NCBI RefSeq assembly: GCF_020091405.1
Contig: NZ_CP081903.1
Span: forward strand, 868,001 to 932,000
Source of the DNA: Bacteroides cellulosilyticus
GTDB lineage: Bacteria > Bacteroidota > Bacteroidia > Bacteroidales > Bacteroidaceae
Length of the DNA stretch: 64,000 bases
Direction of reading: 5' to 3'
Part shown: positions 1-10,000 of the stretch, one piece after another
Numbering within the stretch: the stretch's first letter is position 1
How the letters are laid out: the number at the start of each line of letters is the position of its first letter
Program-made: the position numbers and the translations under genes
Notes under the pieces: generated by a model
Databases searched by the model: none
What the model was told of the DNA's origin: nothing
What the model saw: the letters and a program-made list of their open reading frames with translations, nothing else

Positions 1-175
1 AATCATCAGTGGTATTAAAGTCAGTGCTGTAGCCAACAACGTATGCTTCCTGTACAATAACCTTCCGGGATTCGACCCTGAATGTACATACTCTACTGGC
101 AACGGACAGGGTGTAGAAACCGCTGCTCTACCGTCTACCCGTTCATTTGGTTTCAATCTTAATGTTACATTCTAA
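1..175 (+). CDS. SusC-like TonB-dependent receptor, C-terminal end (partial)
   Basis: This is the last 57 codons of a gene that begins before the window. It reads from base 2 to a TAA at 173-175. The peptide ends in NLNVTF, and the stretch with NNLPGFDPE before it is typical of the last beta-strands of SusC/RagA outer-membrane receptors, which end in an aromatic residue. The SusD-type lipoprotein gene starts 13 bases later, as in normal susC-susD pairs. The substrate cannot be judged from this fragment. Confidence 0.85.
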   Translation, partial: IISGIKVSAVANNVCFLYNNLPGFDPECTYSTGNGQGVETAALPSTRSFGFNLNVTF

Positions 176-188
176 AAATGAAGATAAA

Positions 189-1841
189 ATGAATAAGTTA
201 TTTAAATCCATTATAAGCATTATTGGTCTTTCAATGGCCTTCGCGGGCTGTGTAGGCGATTTTGACGATATGAATACCGATCCCAACAACCCGACACCGG
301 GTTCAGTAGATCCTAAGTTCCAACTGATATTCATACAGGGACGTGGTATTCCGTATGCCAATCAGTGGCAACAGATAGACCAGCTGATGATCAGTACTTT
401 CTGTGAATATTCGGCTAACGACGGACTCTCGGCTTCCGACTATAACATAGACGCACGCTATGTGGACAACATTTGGGAGTTGACTTACACCGTGCTTACC
501 AATGCCAATTCATTAATCCGGGCCAATGAGAGCAACCCTGTTCACAATAACGTCGTTCAGATGGCACGTATCTGGAAAGCGTATGCTATGTTGCGTTTAA
601 CGAATTGTATGGGAGATGTACCTTACTCTGAAGCTGCCAACGACATTGATCAGCCTAAGTATGACACTCAGAAGGACATATATTATACCATATTCGAAGA
701 ATTGAAAGATGCCGTAAGTAAACTGGATGAGTCGGCTGCCAAGAATGTCGGTTCTTATGACCTTATTTATGGTGGTGACGCCACCAAATGGAAGAAATTC
801 GCCAACTCTATCCGCCTGCGCATGGCTGTCCGTATCTCCGACGTAGATGCCGCCAAGGCTAAAACAGAAGCCGCAGCTGCCATTTCAGCAGGTGTATTCA
901 GCAGTGACGCTGATGCCGCCTTCCTGACGCAAGGAGAAGATAAATTTGCCCAGAACCCTATTTATTATCATAAAGGTTCTTCGGTGTTGCATATGTCAAC
1001 GGCTTACAAACGTCTTGTAGAAGGTATCGGTGGACAAGCATGGCCTACCGCAGCCGACCGCGAAGCCAATAAGAATATCACCGAAGTTATTCTTACTGCC
1101 AAGAATGCTCCTGCTGTTGTCGATCCTCGCGCTCCGATCCACTTTGAACCCGCAGGTATCATCGAAAGCCCTGCAACTCCAAGCATGAACGGCAATTGGG
1201 ACGGCACAGATCCGGGACACGTAGCTTCGGGTGTAGGTGCTGCAATGGACAATGGACAGTTTGTTAGCGACTTCTCAAAAATCGGTCCCTGGTATTATGA
1301 AACCATTGACAGAAAGTACCCTTTGTTCAAGTACAGCGAACTGTGCTTCCTGAAAGCTATTGCCATCGAACTTGGTCTTGCAAGTGGAGATGCCAAAACA
1401 GAATATGAAGCCGGCGTACGCTCAAGTATGACAGAACTGGGAGTTCCGGAAAACAAAATCGCAAATTATCTGGCTTCAACTTCTCCAAACTATTATGGAA
1501 CCACAGCCAAGTATGACGACGTTACAGGAACTAACAATACACCTATGGATAAGATTCTTACCCAGAAATACATTGCTCAGTTCCAGGAATGTTCTTTTGA
1601 AACTTGGGCAGATCATCGCCAGTTCCACAAACCTACGCTTATGCCATTCGCAAGCGTAAGTTCAAGTGTCTTCAACATGAATCCTTCTGATCAGGCTAAT
1701 AATACTCCAAACGCTTATATCAAGCGTATCTATTATCCTTCTTCGGAATATACCGTTAACGAAGCTAACGTGAAAGAAGCCGAAAAGCGCATGGGTGGAA
1801 GCAACAGCATACAAAATAACCTATGGTGGGATGTTAACTAA
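189..1841 (+). CDS. SusD/RagB-like outer-membrane lipoprotein (SusD_2 type)
   Basis: A surface glycan- or nutrient-binding lipoprotein that works as the lid of the SusC channel encoded just upstream. The open frame reaches back to 147, but the ATG at 189 starts a clear lipoprotein signal (MNKLFKSIISIIGLSMAFAGC, lipobox before the Cys), so I place the start there (550 aa). The N-terminal FDDMNTDPNNPT motif is the hallmark of the SusD_2 (PF12771) branch. The body contains TPR-like helices (for example RIWKAYAMLRLTNCMGDVPYSE). The start lies 13 bases after the susC stop, so the two are co-transcribed. A strong hairpin follows the stop. The ligand is unknown. Confidence 0.9.
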   Translation: MNKLFKSIISIIGLSMAFAGCVGDFDDMNTDPNNPTPGSVDPKFQLIFIQGRGIPYANQWQQIDQLMISTFCEYSANDGLSASDYNIDARYVDNIWELTYTVLTNANSLIRANESNPVHNNVVQMARIWKAYAMLRLTNCMGDVPYSEAANDIDQPKYDTQKDIYYTIFEELKDAVSKLDESAAKNVGSYDLIYGGDATKWKKFANSIRLRMAVRISDVDAAKAKTEAAAAISAGVFSSDADAAFLTQGEDKFAQNPIYYHKGSSVLHMSTAYKRLVEGIGGQAWPTAADREANKNITEVILTAKNAPAVVDPRAPIHFEPAGIIESPATPSMNGNWDGTDPGHVASGVGAAMDNGQFVSDFSKIGPWYYETIDRKYPLFKYSELCFLKAIAIELGLASGDAKTEYEAGVRSSMTELGVPENKIANYLASTSPNYYGTTAKYDDVTGTNNTPMDKILTQKYIAQFQECSFETWADHRQFHKPTLMPFASVSSSVFNMNPSDQANNTPNAYIKRIYYPSSEYTVNEANVKEAEKRMGGSNSIQNNLWWDVN

Positions 1842-1853
1842 AAACTGATTCTT

Positions 1854-1892
1854 ACGAAATGCGTAGTTGAGTAATTCAGCTACGCATTTCGT
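1854..1892 (+). terminator. Stem-loop terminator after the susD-like gene
   Basis: A perfect 13-bp stem (ACGAAATGCGTAG at 1854-1866, CTACGCATTTCGT at 1880-1892) with a 13-base loop lies 12 bases after the stop. There is no long T run, so it may act as a terminator or as an RNA-stabilising hairpin. Confidence 0.6.
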
Positions 1893-1921
1893 TATACATA
1901 TAACCTCTCATCTGAAACAAT

Positions 1922-2965
1922 ATGAAAAATATTCTTCTCTTAATTCTTATATGTTGTCTTTCTCTGTCCAATCGGGCACAAGAACAGATGAATCTTTCAT
2001 CGAAAATATCCGGTAAAGCAATCAAATTACCCGGATTTGTAACCAGTCCTCATTTTGAGGAACAAGTTATCAGCTTTATCCATACTCCAGGAATCAAAGT
2101 TCATATAAATGCTCCCGCAGAAACTAAATTCGGAAAGGATAAACCCACAAAACTTGTACTATATGCACTACCGAATGGCAACAGTACAGACTGGACCATC
2201 GGGAAAATGCCGGCAGAAGGTGATGACTGGCATTATCATATACAACACATAGGAGCTCAAACACGGTATATCAGAGCTACTGATCCGGAATGTAACTTTA
2301 TTACGGTTTACCTGGAAGCAGACACCAAAAGTTGGGGAAGTTGGAGAAAAGCTGAACCTACACGGGATCAAAAGATCAAAGAAACAGTAGAGTATATTCT
2401 TTCTCTTTTTTCCAAGTATAATCCACATATCGAACTGAACAGCCACAGTGGAGGAGGAAACTTCATTTTCGGTTTTATGGATGCAGTTTCTGAAATTCCG
2501 GATTATGTGAAAAGAATCTCTTTCATTGACAGCAATTATAACTGGGATAATGAACGTTACGGAGATAAATTACAAAAATGGCTGGAAGCTTCTCCCGACA
2601 ATCGCTTATTTGTAGCTTGTTATGATGATGCTAATGCTCTGCTGGATGGAAAGCCATTTGTCTCAAAAACAGGAGGGACCTGGCACAGAACCTATTTAAT
2701 GCAACGATATTTGAAAAAGAAAATGAAACGTCTGTCATGGAATAAAACCGAAAATGATAGTATTATTTATTTCACGGCAGACAACCATCGGATTCAGTTT
2801 TATTCCCGAAAGAATCCGGAGCAAAAGATTTACCATACAATACTGGTAGAGCGAAATGGCTATATCCAGTCAGTATTCTCCGGCACGAAATACGAGGGAA
2901 TGGGATATCAGTTCATGGGTAGAAAGGTTTATGACATGTATCGGCAAGATTCAGGGTCCTGGTAG
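1922..2965 (+). CDS. Secreted alpha/beta-hydrolase-like protein
   Basis: 347 aa with an N-terminal signal peptide (MKNILLLILICCLSLSNRAQ), so periplasmic or outer. A nucleophile-elbow-like motif NSHSGGGNF (Ser176) follows a beta-strand, and a later FIDSNYNWD could carry the acidic residue; the late HTILVE may hold the His. This suggests an alpha/beta-hydrolase or esterase fold, but I do not recognise a named family. It lies 80 bases after the SusD gene, beyond a hairpin, and could belong to the same locus. The C-terminus is odd. The stop follows DSGSW, and another frame stays open to 3071 with an ordinary-looking peptide, so a frameshift near 2940-2960 is possible. Confidence 0.6.
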   Translation: MKNILLLILICCLSLSNRAQEQMNLSSKISGKAIKLPGFVTSPHFEEQVISFIHTPGIKVHINAPAETKFGKDKPTKLVLYALPNGNSTDWTIGKMPAEGDDWHYHIQHIGAQTRYIRATDPECNFITVYLEADTKSWGSWRKAEPTRDQKIKETVEYILSLFSKYNPHIELNSHSGGGNFIFGFMDAVSEIPDYVKRISFIDSNYNWDNERYGDKLQKWLEASPDNRLFVACYDDANALLDGKPFVSKTGGTWHRTYLMQRYLKKKMKRLSWNKTENDSIIYFTADNHRIQFYSRKNPEQKIYHTILVERNGYIQSVFSGTKYEGMGYQFMGRKVYDMYRQDSGSW

Positions 2966-3048
2966 AAGGCAGACTATATTCCTTGAAAGCCTTACTACAG
3001 GACCCCGTACTATACAAATTGTCAGTGATGAATCAGTTCCAATGGTAA

Positions 3049-4155
3049 TTACAAGTTATATTCCTGATTAATCCTGCTGACCACTTGCAACTTTCCATCC
3101 TTCAGCAAAGAACGTGCATTAAAGAAATTCACGCCGTCTGCTCCTGCTTCGATAGATAGTTTTGCAGCTGTATATAGCTCTTCAGCCGTAATATCAGGAA
3201 CAAATAAACCGGATACATACTTATTCTTATGGAAAGTTTCGCGCAAACCGTTTTCTATGCTAAACGGTATCCATTCAAGGCTTTCCGAATAAAACGACTG
3301 ATAATTCATCGGGCATACAATATCTATTTTCCAGGTAGGCCAGTCCTGATAAACTGTCATGCGGGCACGAGTGGGATAAGGAAAAACAGCCGCCGAAACC
3401 AATTTACCTTCAGAATGGGTCGCTTCTACAATCTCATTCACCAAAGAAGTGACCTCATTCAAACGAAACTGCAACCATTCCGGACTCATCCACGGAGCCT
3501 GCAAATCTAACGGAGAGTAACCGAACAGTTTCTTAAACTTTTCTATTGCTACCGGATGATAGCCAAAATCATATTCAGCGCGATAGGTATCTTGCTGAAT
3601 CTTAAACTTGTATTGTTGTAGGCGTCGTCCCAGTACAGCATCATTATAACGAATAAAATCCAGATGCACAGAAGTCAGTCCTTCCAAAGCTGCATAAGAA
3701 GCCGCTTTATCTTTCATATACCGTCGAGCCTCAGGCACAGAAGGACTCAGCCATTTATAATGCTTTACATAAGGGTCATATTCATGACTGTTATAACCTA
3801 TCCGGTTTACATCAAACCATTCGGGATGCGCCAACGCCGCAGAATCCCCGGGAGCATTCACAGTAAACATCCACGCATGCACTTTTGCACCCTGATAGGA
3901 CTTGGCAGCCTCAATATAACGCGCCACTTCTTCCGGTGAGCCACACATATAATAATTCTTGATACCGGCCTCATCGAAAGGCTTCATCCAGAGAATCAGA
4001 GACTCCACCGTGGCACTTTTATCCACATCGTCCCAGACTCCCAAAGCAACCTTTTGTTCCTGGTTTTGAACTTTCTTTTTTTTACCGGCTGATAACGGCT
4101 GAACAGCCAAACTGAAAATGCACGCAAATGCTGCACATAAATAAGTAAATTTCAT
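3049..4155 (-). CDS. GHL10-type putative glycoside hydrolase
   Basis: 368 aa, secreted (signal peptide about residues 1-23 with a KKKK cluster just after). It has the glycosyl-hydrolase-like 10 signature: a TIM-barrel with VHLDFIRYND around residues 165-175, where the Asp and Arg of LDxIRY are typical of GHL10/DUF187. It also has an upstream YDPYVKHYKWLSPSVPEARRY stretch and a late IDIVCPMNYQSFY strand. Enzymes of this group cleave glycans, and some act on peptidoglycan-like or bacterial polysaccharides. It is transcribed opposite to the downstream salvage operon and shares the upstream intergenic region with it. The exact substrate is unknown. Confidence 0.75.
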   Translation of the reverse strand: MKFTYLCAAFACIFSLAVQPLSAGKKKKVQNQEQKVALGVWDDVDKSATVESLILWMKPFDEAGIKNYYMCGSPEEVARYIEAAKSYQGAKVHAWMFTVNAPGDSAALAHPEWFDVNRIGYNSHEYDPYVKHYKWLSPSVPEARRYMKDKAASYAALEGLTSVHLDFIRYNDAVLGRRLQQYKFKIQQDTYRAEYDFGYHPVAIEKFKKLFGYSPLDLQAPWMSPEWLQFRLNEVTSLVNEIVEATHSEGKLVSAAVFPYPTRARMTVYQDWPTWKIDIVCPMNYQSFYSESLEWIPFSIENGLRETFHKNKYVSGLFVPDITAEELYTAAKLSIEAGADGVNFFNARSLLKDGKLQVVSRINQEYNL

Positions 4156-4179
4156 GATGATGATTTTTTTGGTTCACAG

Positions 4180-4187
4180 CAAAGATA
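4180..4187 (-). promoter_or_regulatory. Putative -7 promoter box for the GHL10 gene
   Basis: The minus strand reads TATCTTTG here, a perfect Bacteroides TAnnTTTG -7 element, 25 bases before the start codon at 4155. I see no good TTTG -33 box at the expected spacing. Confidence 0.45.
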
Positions 4188-4290
4188 ATATATCTTCTAT
4201 ATAAATAAGGTGAATATCTGATTATTTGCAAATTATTAATTATAATGCTAAAAATAATAAAATAAGTGTTTTTGATATTAAAATAAAATC

Positions 4291-4298
4291 TATCTTTG
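4291..4298 (+). promoter_or_regulatory. Putative -7 promoter box of the peptidoglycan salvage operon
   Basis: TATCTTTG, a perfect Bacteroides -7 box, lies 35 bases before the first ATG of the operon. A TTTG at 4271-4274 could be the -33 box, but its 16-base spacing is short of the usual 19-21. This is the only convincing promoter I see for the 14 genes that follow. Confidence 0.5.
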
Positions 4299-4333
4299 TT
4301 GCTACGAATATCCCCCTTAACAATAATACTATT

Positions 4334-5500
4334 ATGAAGAAACTTCTGCTACTGATCTTTTTATTGTGTAGTACCTTCTGGTGTCAGGCACAAACAGACC
4401 GGGTTATTTTGGGTGACGAACAAACTTCCGAGTATTTTCCCATCCTAAAGGATAAACGGATTGCCATTTTCTCTAATCATACAGGAATGATAGGGGATAA
4501 ACATCTATTGGATGTCCTTTTAGAAAACAAGTTCAATGTAGTTGCCATTTTCTCACCGGAACACGGATTCCGTGGAAATGCAGATGCAGGCGAGCACGTA
4601 TCCAGTTCAGTAGACTCTAAAACAGGGGTGCCAATTCTGTCTCTTTATGAAGGGAAGGATAAAAAGCCAAGTAGGGCTTCAATGCAGAAATTTGATATTC
4701 TGATAGTAGATATACAGGACGTAGGATTACGTTTTTACACCTATTACATAACGATGTGCCGGCTAATGGATGTCTGTGCGGAATATAACAAGAAAGTTTT
4801 GTTATTAGACCGTCCTAATCCGAATGGGCATTATGTAGATGGACCGATTCTGGATATGAAATATAAATCAGGTGTGGGATGGTTGCCGATTCCTATTGTA
4901 CACGGAATGACATTAGGGGAACTTGCATTAATGATTAATGGAGAAGATTGGTTGCCTGGTTCACGCAAATGTGATCTAGCAGTGATCAAATGCAAGAATT
5001 ATACACATCAGACTAAATATCAGCTGCCAATTCCCCCATCTCCTAACTTACCGAACATGAAGTCGATATATCTGTATCCGGCTACATGCTTTTTTGAGGC
5101 AACTCCCGTCAGCTTGGGTAGAGGAACTTCACTCCCATTTCAGGTTTATGGGCATCCAAATATGACCGGATATAGCTACAGTTTCACCCCAAGAAGTATT
5201 CCCGGAGCTAAGAATCCGCCGCAGCTGAATAAACTGTGCCATGGAGTAGACCTAAGCAATATGAGTAATGAAGAAATCTGGAAACGAGGTGTAGATTTAT
5301 CTTATGTCATCGATGCATATCGTAATCTGAATCTGGATGATCATTTCTTCCGTCCATTCTTTGAATTGCTGGTAGGAAGGGATTATGTACGGAAAATGAT
5401 AAAAGAAGGAAAAAGTGCCGATGAAATTAAAGCTATGTGGAAAGATGACGTTAAGAAATTCAAGGTGCAACGTAAACCATATCTGCTTTACGAAGAATAA
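4334..5500 (+). CDS. namZ: NamZ-type exo-beta-N-acetylmuramidase (DUF1343, GH171), copy 1
   Basis: Family members remove N-acetylmuramic acid from the non-reducing ends of peptidoglycan strands. The open frame extends upstream to 4226, but the ATG at 4334 begins a signal peptide (MKKLLLLIFLLCSTFWCQAQ), giving 388 aa, the usual DUF1343 length. Family motifs are visible: FSNHTGMIG near the start, FSPEHGFRG, then DIQDVGLRFYTY and LDRPNPNG. It is periplasmic by its signal. This is the first gene of the salvage operon, followed after 34 bases by an SSS symporter. A second DUF1343 gene lies at 17794, so the locus has two paralogues with clearly different sequences and perhaps different chain ends or substituents as targets. 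Confidence 0.88.
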   Translation: MKKLLLLIFLLCSTFWCQAQTDRVILGDEQTSEYFPILKDKRIAIFSNHTGMIGDKHLLDVLLENKFNVVAIFSPEHGFRGNADAGEHVSSSVDSKTGVPILSLYEGKDKKPSRASMQKFDILIVDIQDVGLRFYTYYITMCRLMDVCAEYNKKVLLLDRPNPNGHYVDGPILDMKYKSGVGWLPIPIVHGMTLGELALMINGEDWLPGSRKCDLAVIKCKNYTHQTKYQLPIPPSPNLPNMKSIYLYPATCFFEATPVSLGRGTSLPFQVYGHPNMTGYSYSFTPRSIPGAKNPPQLNKLCHGVDLSNMSNEEIWKRGVDLSYVIDAYRNLNLDDHFFRPFFELLVGRDYVRKMIKEGKSADEIKAMWKDDVKKFKVQRKPYLLYEE

Positions 5501-5534
5501 ATTCATATACTATTACAAATCATAAATCAACCCT

Positions 5535-6983
5535 ATGAGCCCGATATCTGTAATCATTACTATTGCCGCTTATTTCGTGATCTTGTTCACTATATCTTAT
5601 ATAGCCGGCAGAAAAGCCGACAATGAAGGCTTCTTTGTTGGTAACCGTAAATCGGCCTGGTATGTTGTGGCATTTGCCATGATTGGGTCCAGCATCTCCG
5701 GAGTGACGTATGTATCAGTACCGGGTATGGTGGCTGCCAGTAGTTTCGGCTACCTGCAAATGGTATTGGGATTTGTTGCGGGACAGTTCATCATAGCATT
5801 CGTATTGACGCCACTGTTCTACCGGATGAACCTGGTATCCATCTATGAATATCTGGAAAATCGTTTTGGTATGTCTTCCTATCGGACAGGCGCATGGTTC
5901 TTCTTCATCTCTAAGATGCTGGGAGCCGCGGTACGTTTGTTCCTCGTATGTCTGACACTTCAACTGCTGGTATTCGAACCGTTTGGATTACCATTTATTT
6001 TGAATGTGGCCATTACCGTAGCATTAGTATGGCTCTATACGTTCCGGGGTGGAGTAAAATCTCTAATCTGGACAGATTCACTCAAAACATTCTGCCTGGT
6101 GGTATCCGTAGTTCTCTGCATCAGTTATATTGCTTCCGATCTCAATCTGTCGCTGAGCAGTATGATCAGTACAATAGTCGATAGTGACATGTCACGCATC
6201 TTCTTCTTTGACGATGTAAACAGTAAACAATATTTCTTCAAACAATTCTTTGCCGGGGCATTCACTATGATTGCCATGACAGGACTGGATCAGGACATGA
6301 TGCAACGTAACCTCAGCTGCAAGAACTTCAAAGATTCACAGAAAAATATGATTACGAGTGTTATATCACAGTTCTTCGTAATTCTGTTGTTCCTGATGCT
6401 GGGAGTATTGCTTTACATCTTCGCTGGTAACCAGGGCATTCAGGTAGAAAAGAGCGATGAACTCTTCCCATTGATAGCCACCGGTAACTACTTTCCTGCA
6501 ATTGTAGGTATCTTGTTTATCATCGGACTTATTTCTTCGGCTTATTCCGCTGCCGGCTCAGCGCTGACAGCTTTAACAACTTCCTTTACAGTGGATATCC
6601 TCGGGACAAAAGGCAGGACGGAAGAAGAAATCGTAAAGATACGCAAGCGGGTACATATTGGTATGGCTGTAATTATGGGTATCACGATATTCGTATTCAA
6701 CCTATTGAATAACACAAGTGTAATCGATGCCGTATATATACTGGCAAGTTACACATACGGCCCCATTCTCGGATTATTCGCATTCGGTATATTCATGAAA
6801 CAACAGGTTCGCGACAAATATATCCCATTGGTAGCCATCCTCTCCCCTATCCTTTGCTTCATCCTGCAAAAGAATTCGGAAGCCTGGTTCAATGGATATC
6901 AGTTCAGCTACGAACTGCTGATATTCAACGCTCTGTTCACGTTTATCGGACTTTGCCTGTTGATCAGAAAAGATAAGAACTAA
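5535..6983 (+). CDS. Sodium:solute symporter (SSS family)
   Basis: 482 aa, an integral inner-membrane protein with about 13 hydrophobic helices. It starts MSPISVIITIAAYFVILFTISYIAGRKA and has the SSS features GNRKSAWYVVAFAMIGSSISG and, later, the LISSAYSAAGSALTALTTSF segment that resembles the sodium site around TM8. The family couples sodium to uptake of sugars, amino acids or sialic acids. Placed between namZ and the amidase-like gene, it most likely imports a wall-derived sugar or peptide product, but the sequence does not tell which. Part of the same plus-strand operon, with a 22-base gap to the next gene. Confidence 0.85.
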   Translation: MSPISVIITIAAYFVILFTISYIAGRKADNEGFFVGNRKSAWYVVAFAMIGSSISGVTYVSVPGMVAASSFGYLQMVLGFVAGQFIIAFVLTPLFYRMNLVSIYEYLENRFGMSSYRTGAWFFFISKMLGAAVRLFLVCLTLQLLVFEPFGLPFILNVAITVALVWLYTFRGGVKSLIWTDSLKTFCLVVSVVLCISYIASDLNLSLSSMISTIVDSDMSRIFFFDDVNSKQYFFKQFFAGAFTMIAMTGLDQDMMQRNLSCKNFKDSQKNMITSVISQFFVILLFLMLGVLLYIFAGNQGIQVEKSDELFPLIATGNYFPAIVGILFIIGLISSAYSAAGSALTALTTSFTVDILGTKGRTEEEIVKIRKRVHIGMAVIMGITIFVFNLLNNTSVIDAVYILASYTYGPILGLFAFGIFMKQQVRDKYIPLVAILSPILCFILQKNSEAWFNGYQFSYELLIFNALFTFIGLCLLIRKDKN

Positions 6984-7005
6984 TAATTAACTTAATACAT
7001 CATCC

Positions 7006-10000
7006 ATGAATGTAAGACTTCATTTTTTGTTCACTTTGCTCACCGCCTCCCTGATCCCCCAGACGGGAGGCGCGCAAGAGCTTCCGACGGATGTCCGCCA
7101 GGAAATCGGTAAGTTTCTGGACGCAACCGCACGGAAAGAAGTTTCCGTAGGGCGCATCCGGATTGACTCTGTCGCCATTGAAGAAAATACGTTGCAATTA
7201 TTCGCTAACATGAACTGTGCATATATTCCTTTCCGGGAAGATAATGTGACAGAGATTTATCAAGGTGTGCAGGCATTGCTTCCGACAGAGTTTTCAAAAT
7301 ACAACCTGCAAATCCGCACAAATAAGCATAGCATTGAAGAATTAATCCCCCAAGCACTACGCAGCAAAAAGGACAAAAAAGCCAAAACATTCAATCCTGC
7401 CGGAACAAAACCTTTGGTAACGGCCCTTTCTACCCCCTATACCCCTACAAATGGCCTAAAGAACCGTCACATTGCCTTGTGGCAGAGTCACGGCTTCTAT
7501 TATGAGCCCAAACTGACACGTTGGGAATGGCAACGCGCCCGCATCTTCCAGACGGTGGAGGATTTATATACGCAAAGTTATGTACTGCCTTTCCTGGTTC
7601 CCATGTTGGAGAATGCAGGAGCTAATGTGCTGATGCCCCGTGAACGGGATAGCCAAATAGCAGAAGTTGTCGTAGACAATGACGGTTGCCTTCACTCCCG
7701 TTCCGTTTATACAGAAAAGATAGGCGATAAGAACTGGATGCAAGGTACCGGTGAAGGTTTCGCCCATCTGCGCGATCAATATATCAATTTTGAGAACCCA
7801 TTCCGTGAAGGAACCTTCCGCACTGTTGAGACGGTGAAAGGTAAGAAGGAGAAAGAAAGTACTGCCGAATGGATTCCTGAACTCCCGTCAACCGGACAGT
7901 ACGCCGTTTATGTATCCTATAAATCATTGCCAAACAGTACGGATGATGCCCTTTACACCGTTTATCACAAAGGAGGGGTATCCCAATTCAAAGTGAACCA
8001 ACAGATGGGTGGCGGCACCTGGATTTATCTGGGTACATTTGGTTTTGATGCCGGAAAAAGCGATGCCGGAAAAGTTGTTTTAAGCAATCGTTCTGAGAAA
8101 GCCGGACGTATCGTTACCGCTGATGCCGTAAAAATCGGAGGTGGTATGGGAAATATGGCCCGCCGTATCTCTGATGCAGGTGCCACAGAGAATATTAAAA
8201 GTTCTCAAGCTACAGGAGCTACGAGCTACGAGCTACAAGCTACAGGTGCTTTGCAGCATGACGGCGCAGCCAACTCGTCACTCGTAGCTCGTAGCTCGTC
8301 ACTATATGAGATAAGTGGTTATCCCCGTTTCTGCGAGGCAGCACGCTACTGGCTTCAATGGGCAGGTATTCCGGACAGTGTTTATTCCGACAGCCAGGGT
8401 AAGAATGACTATACGGATGATTACAAATGTCGTGGTATCTGGGTGAATTACCTTGCCGGTGGTTCTGCGGTTAACCCGACAGAACAAGGACTGAATATCC
8501 CGGTAGATATGGCTTTCGCCTTCCATTCAGATGCAGGAACTACGCTAAACGATTCCATCATCGGAACACTGGGTATCTACTATACCAACGTCTACAATGA
8601 AGAATATGCCAACGGAGCATCCCGCTATCTGGCACACGACATGACAGACCTGATTCAGTCAAATATCGTACGGGATATCCGCAGTCTATACGAACCGGAT
8701 TGGACACGCCGCGGTATGTGGAACCAATCCTACTACGAGGCACGCGTTCCCCGTGTCCCCACTATGTTGCTGGAGTTACTTTCTCACCAGAACTTTGCAG
8801 ACATGCGTTATGGTTTAGATCCACGCTTCCGTTTTACGGTAAGCCGTGCAATCTATAAAGGTATGCTGCAATTCATTTGCTCGCAATACCACATGGACTA
8901 TATCGTTCAGCCGTTGCCTGTCGACAATATGGCATTGAAAATGATAGGCGAGAATGAAATAGAACTGACCTGGCAACCCGTAGCCGACCCACTGGAACCA
9001 ACGGCAAATGCTGAGAAATACATTGTTTATACTCGCATCGGAGATGGCGATTTCGACAATGGCGTGTTGGTAGATAAGAATGCCTATCGCACTGCCCTCC
9101 CTGCCGGCATGGTATGCAGTTATAAAGTAACCGCCGTGAACAAGGGTGGAGAAAGTTTCCCGTCCGAAATACTCTCTGCAGGACGCGCTTTCAACGAGAA
9201 AGGAACAGTACTCGTAGTAAACGGCTTCGACCGCATCAGTGCTCCGGCAGATTTTGTCGCACCTGTTCCCGGAGATACTTTACTTGCCGGTTTCTTAGAT
9301 GATCTGGACCACGGCGTACCTTATCTGAAAGATATCAGCTATATTGGTAAGATGAAAGAATACCGCCGTTCCATTCCATGGATGGACGACGATGCTTCCG
9401 GCTTCGGCGACAGCTATGGCAATTACGAAGATAAAGTAATCGCCGGAAACACATTCGATTATCCCTCTATTCATGGAGCCGCCATTTTGAAAGCCGGATA
9501 TTCTTTCATATCTTGCAGCGATGAAAGTGTGGAAAATAGAACAATGAACCTGAACGACTATAAGTATGTAGACCTGATATTAGGTAAAGAATGTCAGACC
9601 AAAATGGGACGTGGCGGTGTGAAGCCGTTAGATTTCAAAACATTCAGCCAACCTATGCAGGAAGCTATCACCGCATATTGCGGACAAGGCGGAAACATCT
9701 TCGTCTCGGGTGCTTATGTAGGAACCGACCTTTGGGACAATCGTCTTGCCGCGGCTCAGGAGTCCGATAAGAAATTTGCAACAGAAGTCCTGAAATATAA
9801 GTGGCGCGTGGGGCAGGCAGCTACAGAGGGTAAGGTGAAATGTGTAGCTTCACCGTTCCCCGCCCTTTCAGGCAACTATACATACCATAATGAACTGAAT
9901 GCAGACAGCTATGTCGTAGAATCACCGGATGCCATCGAACCTGCAACGAAAGATGCATACACCATAATGCGCTATTCGGAAAACAACCTGAGCGCCGGAG

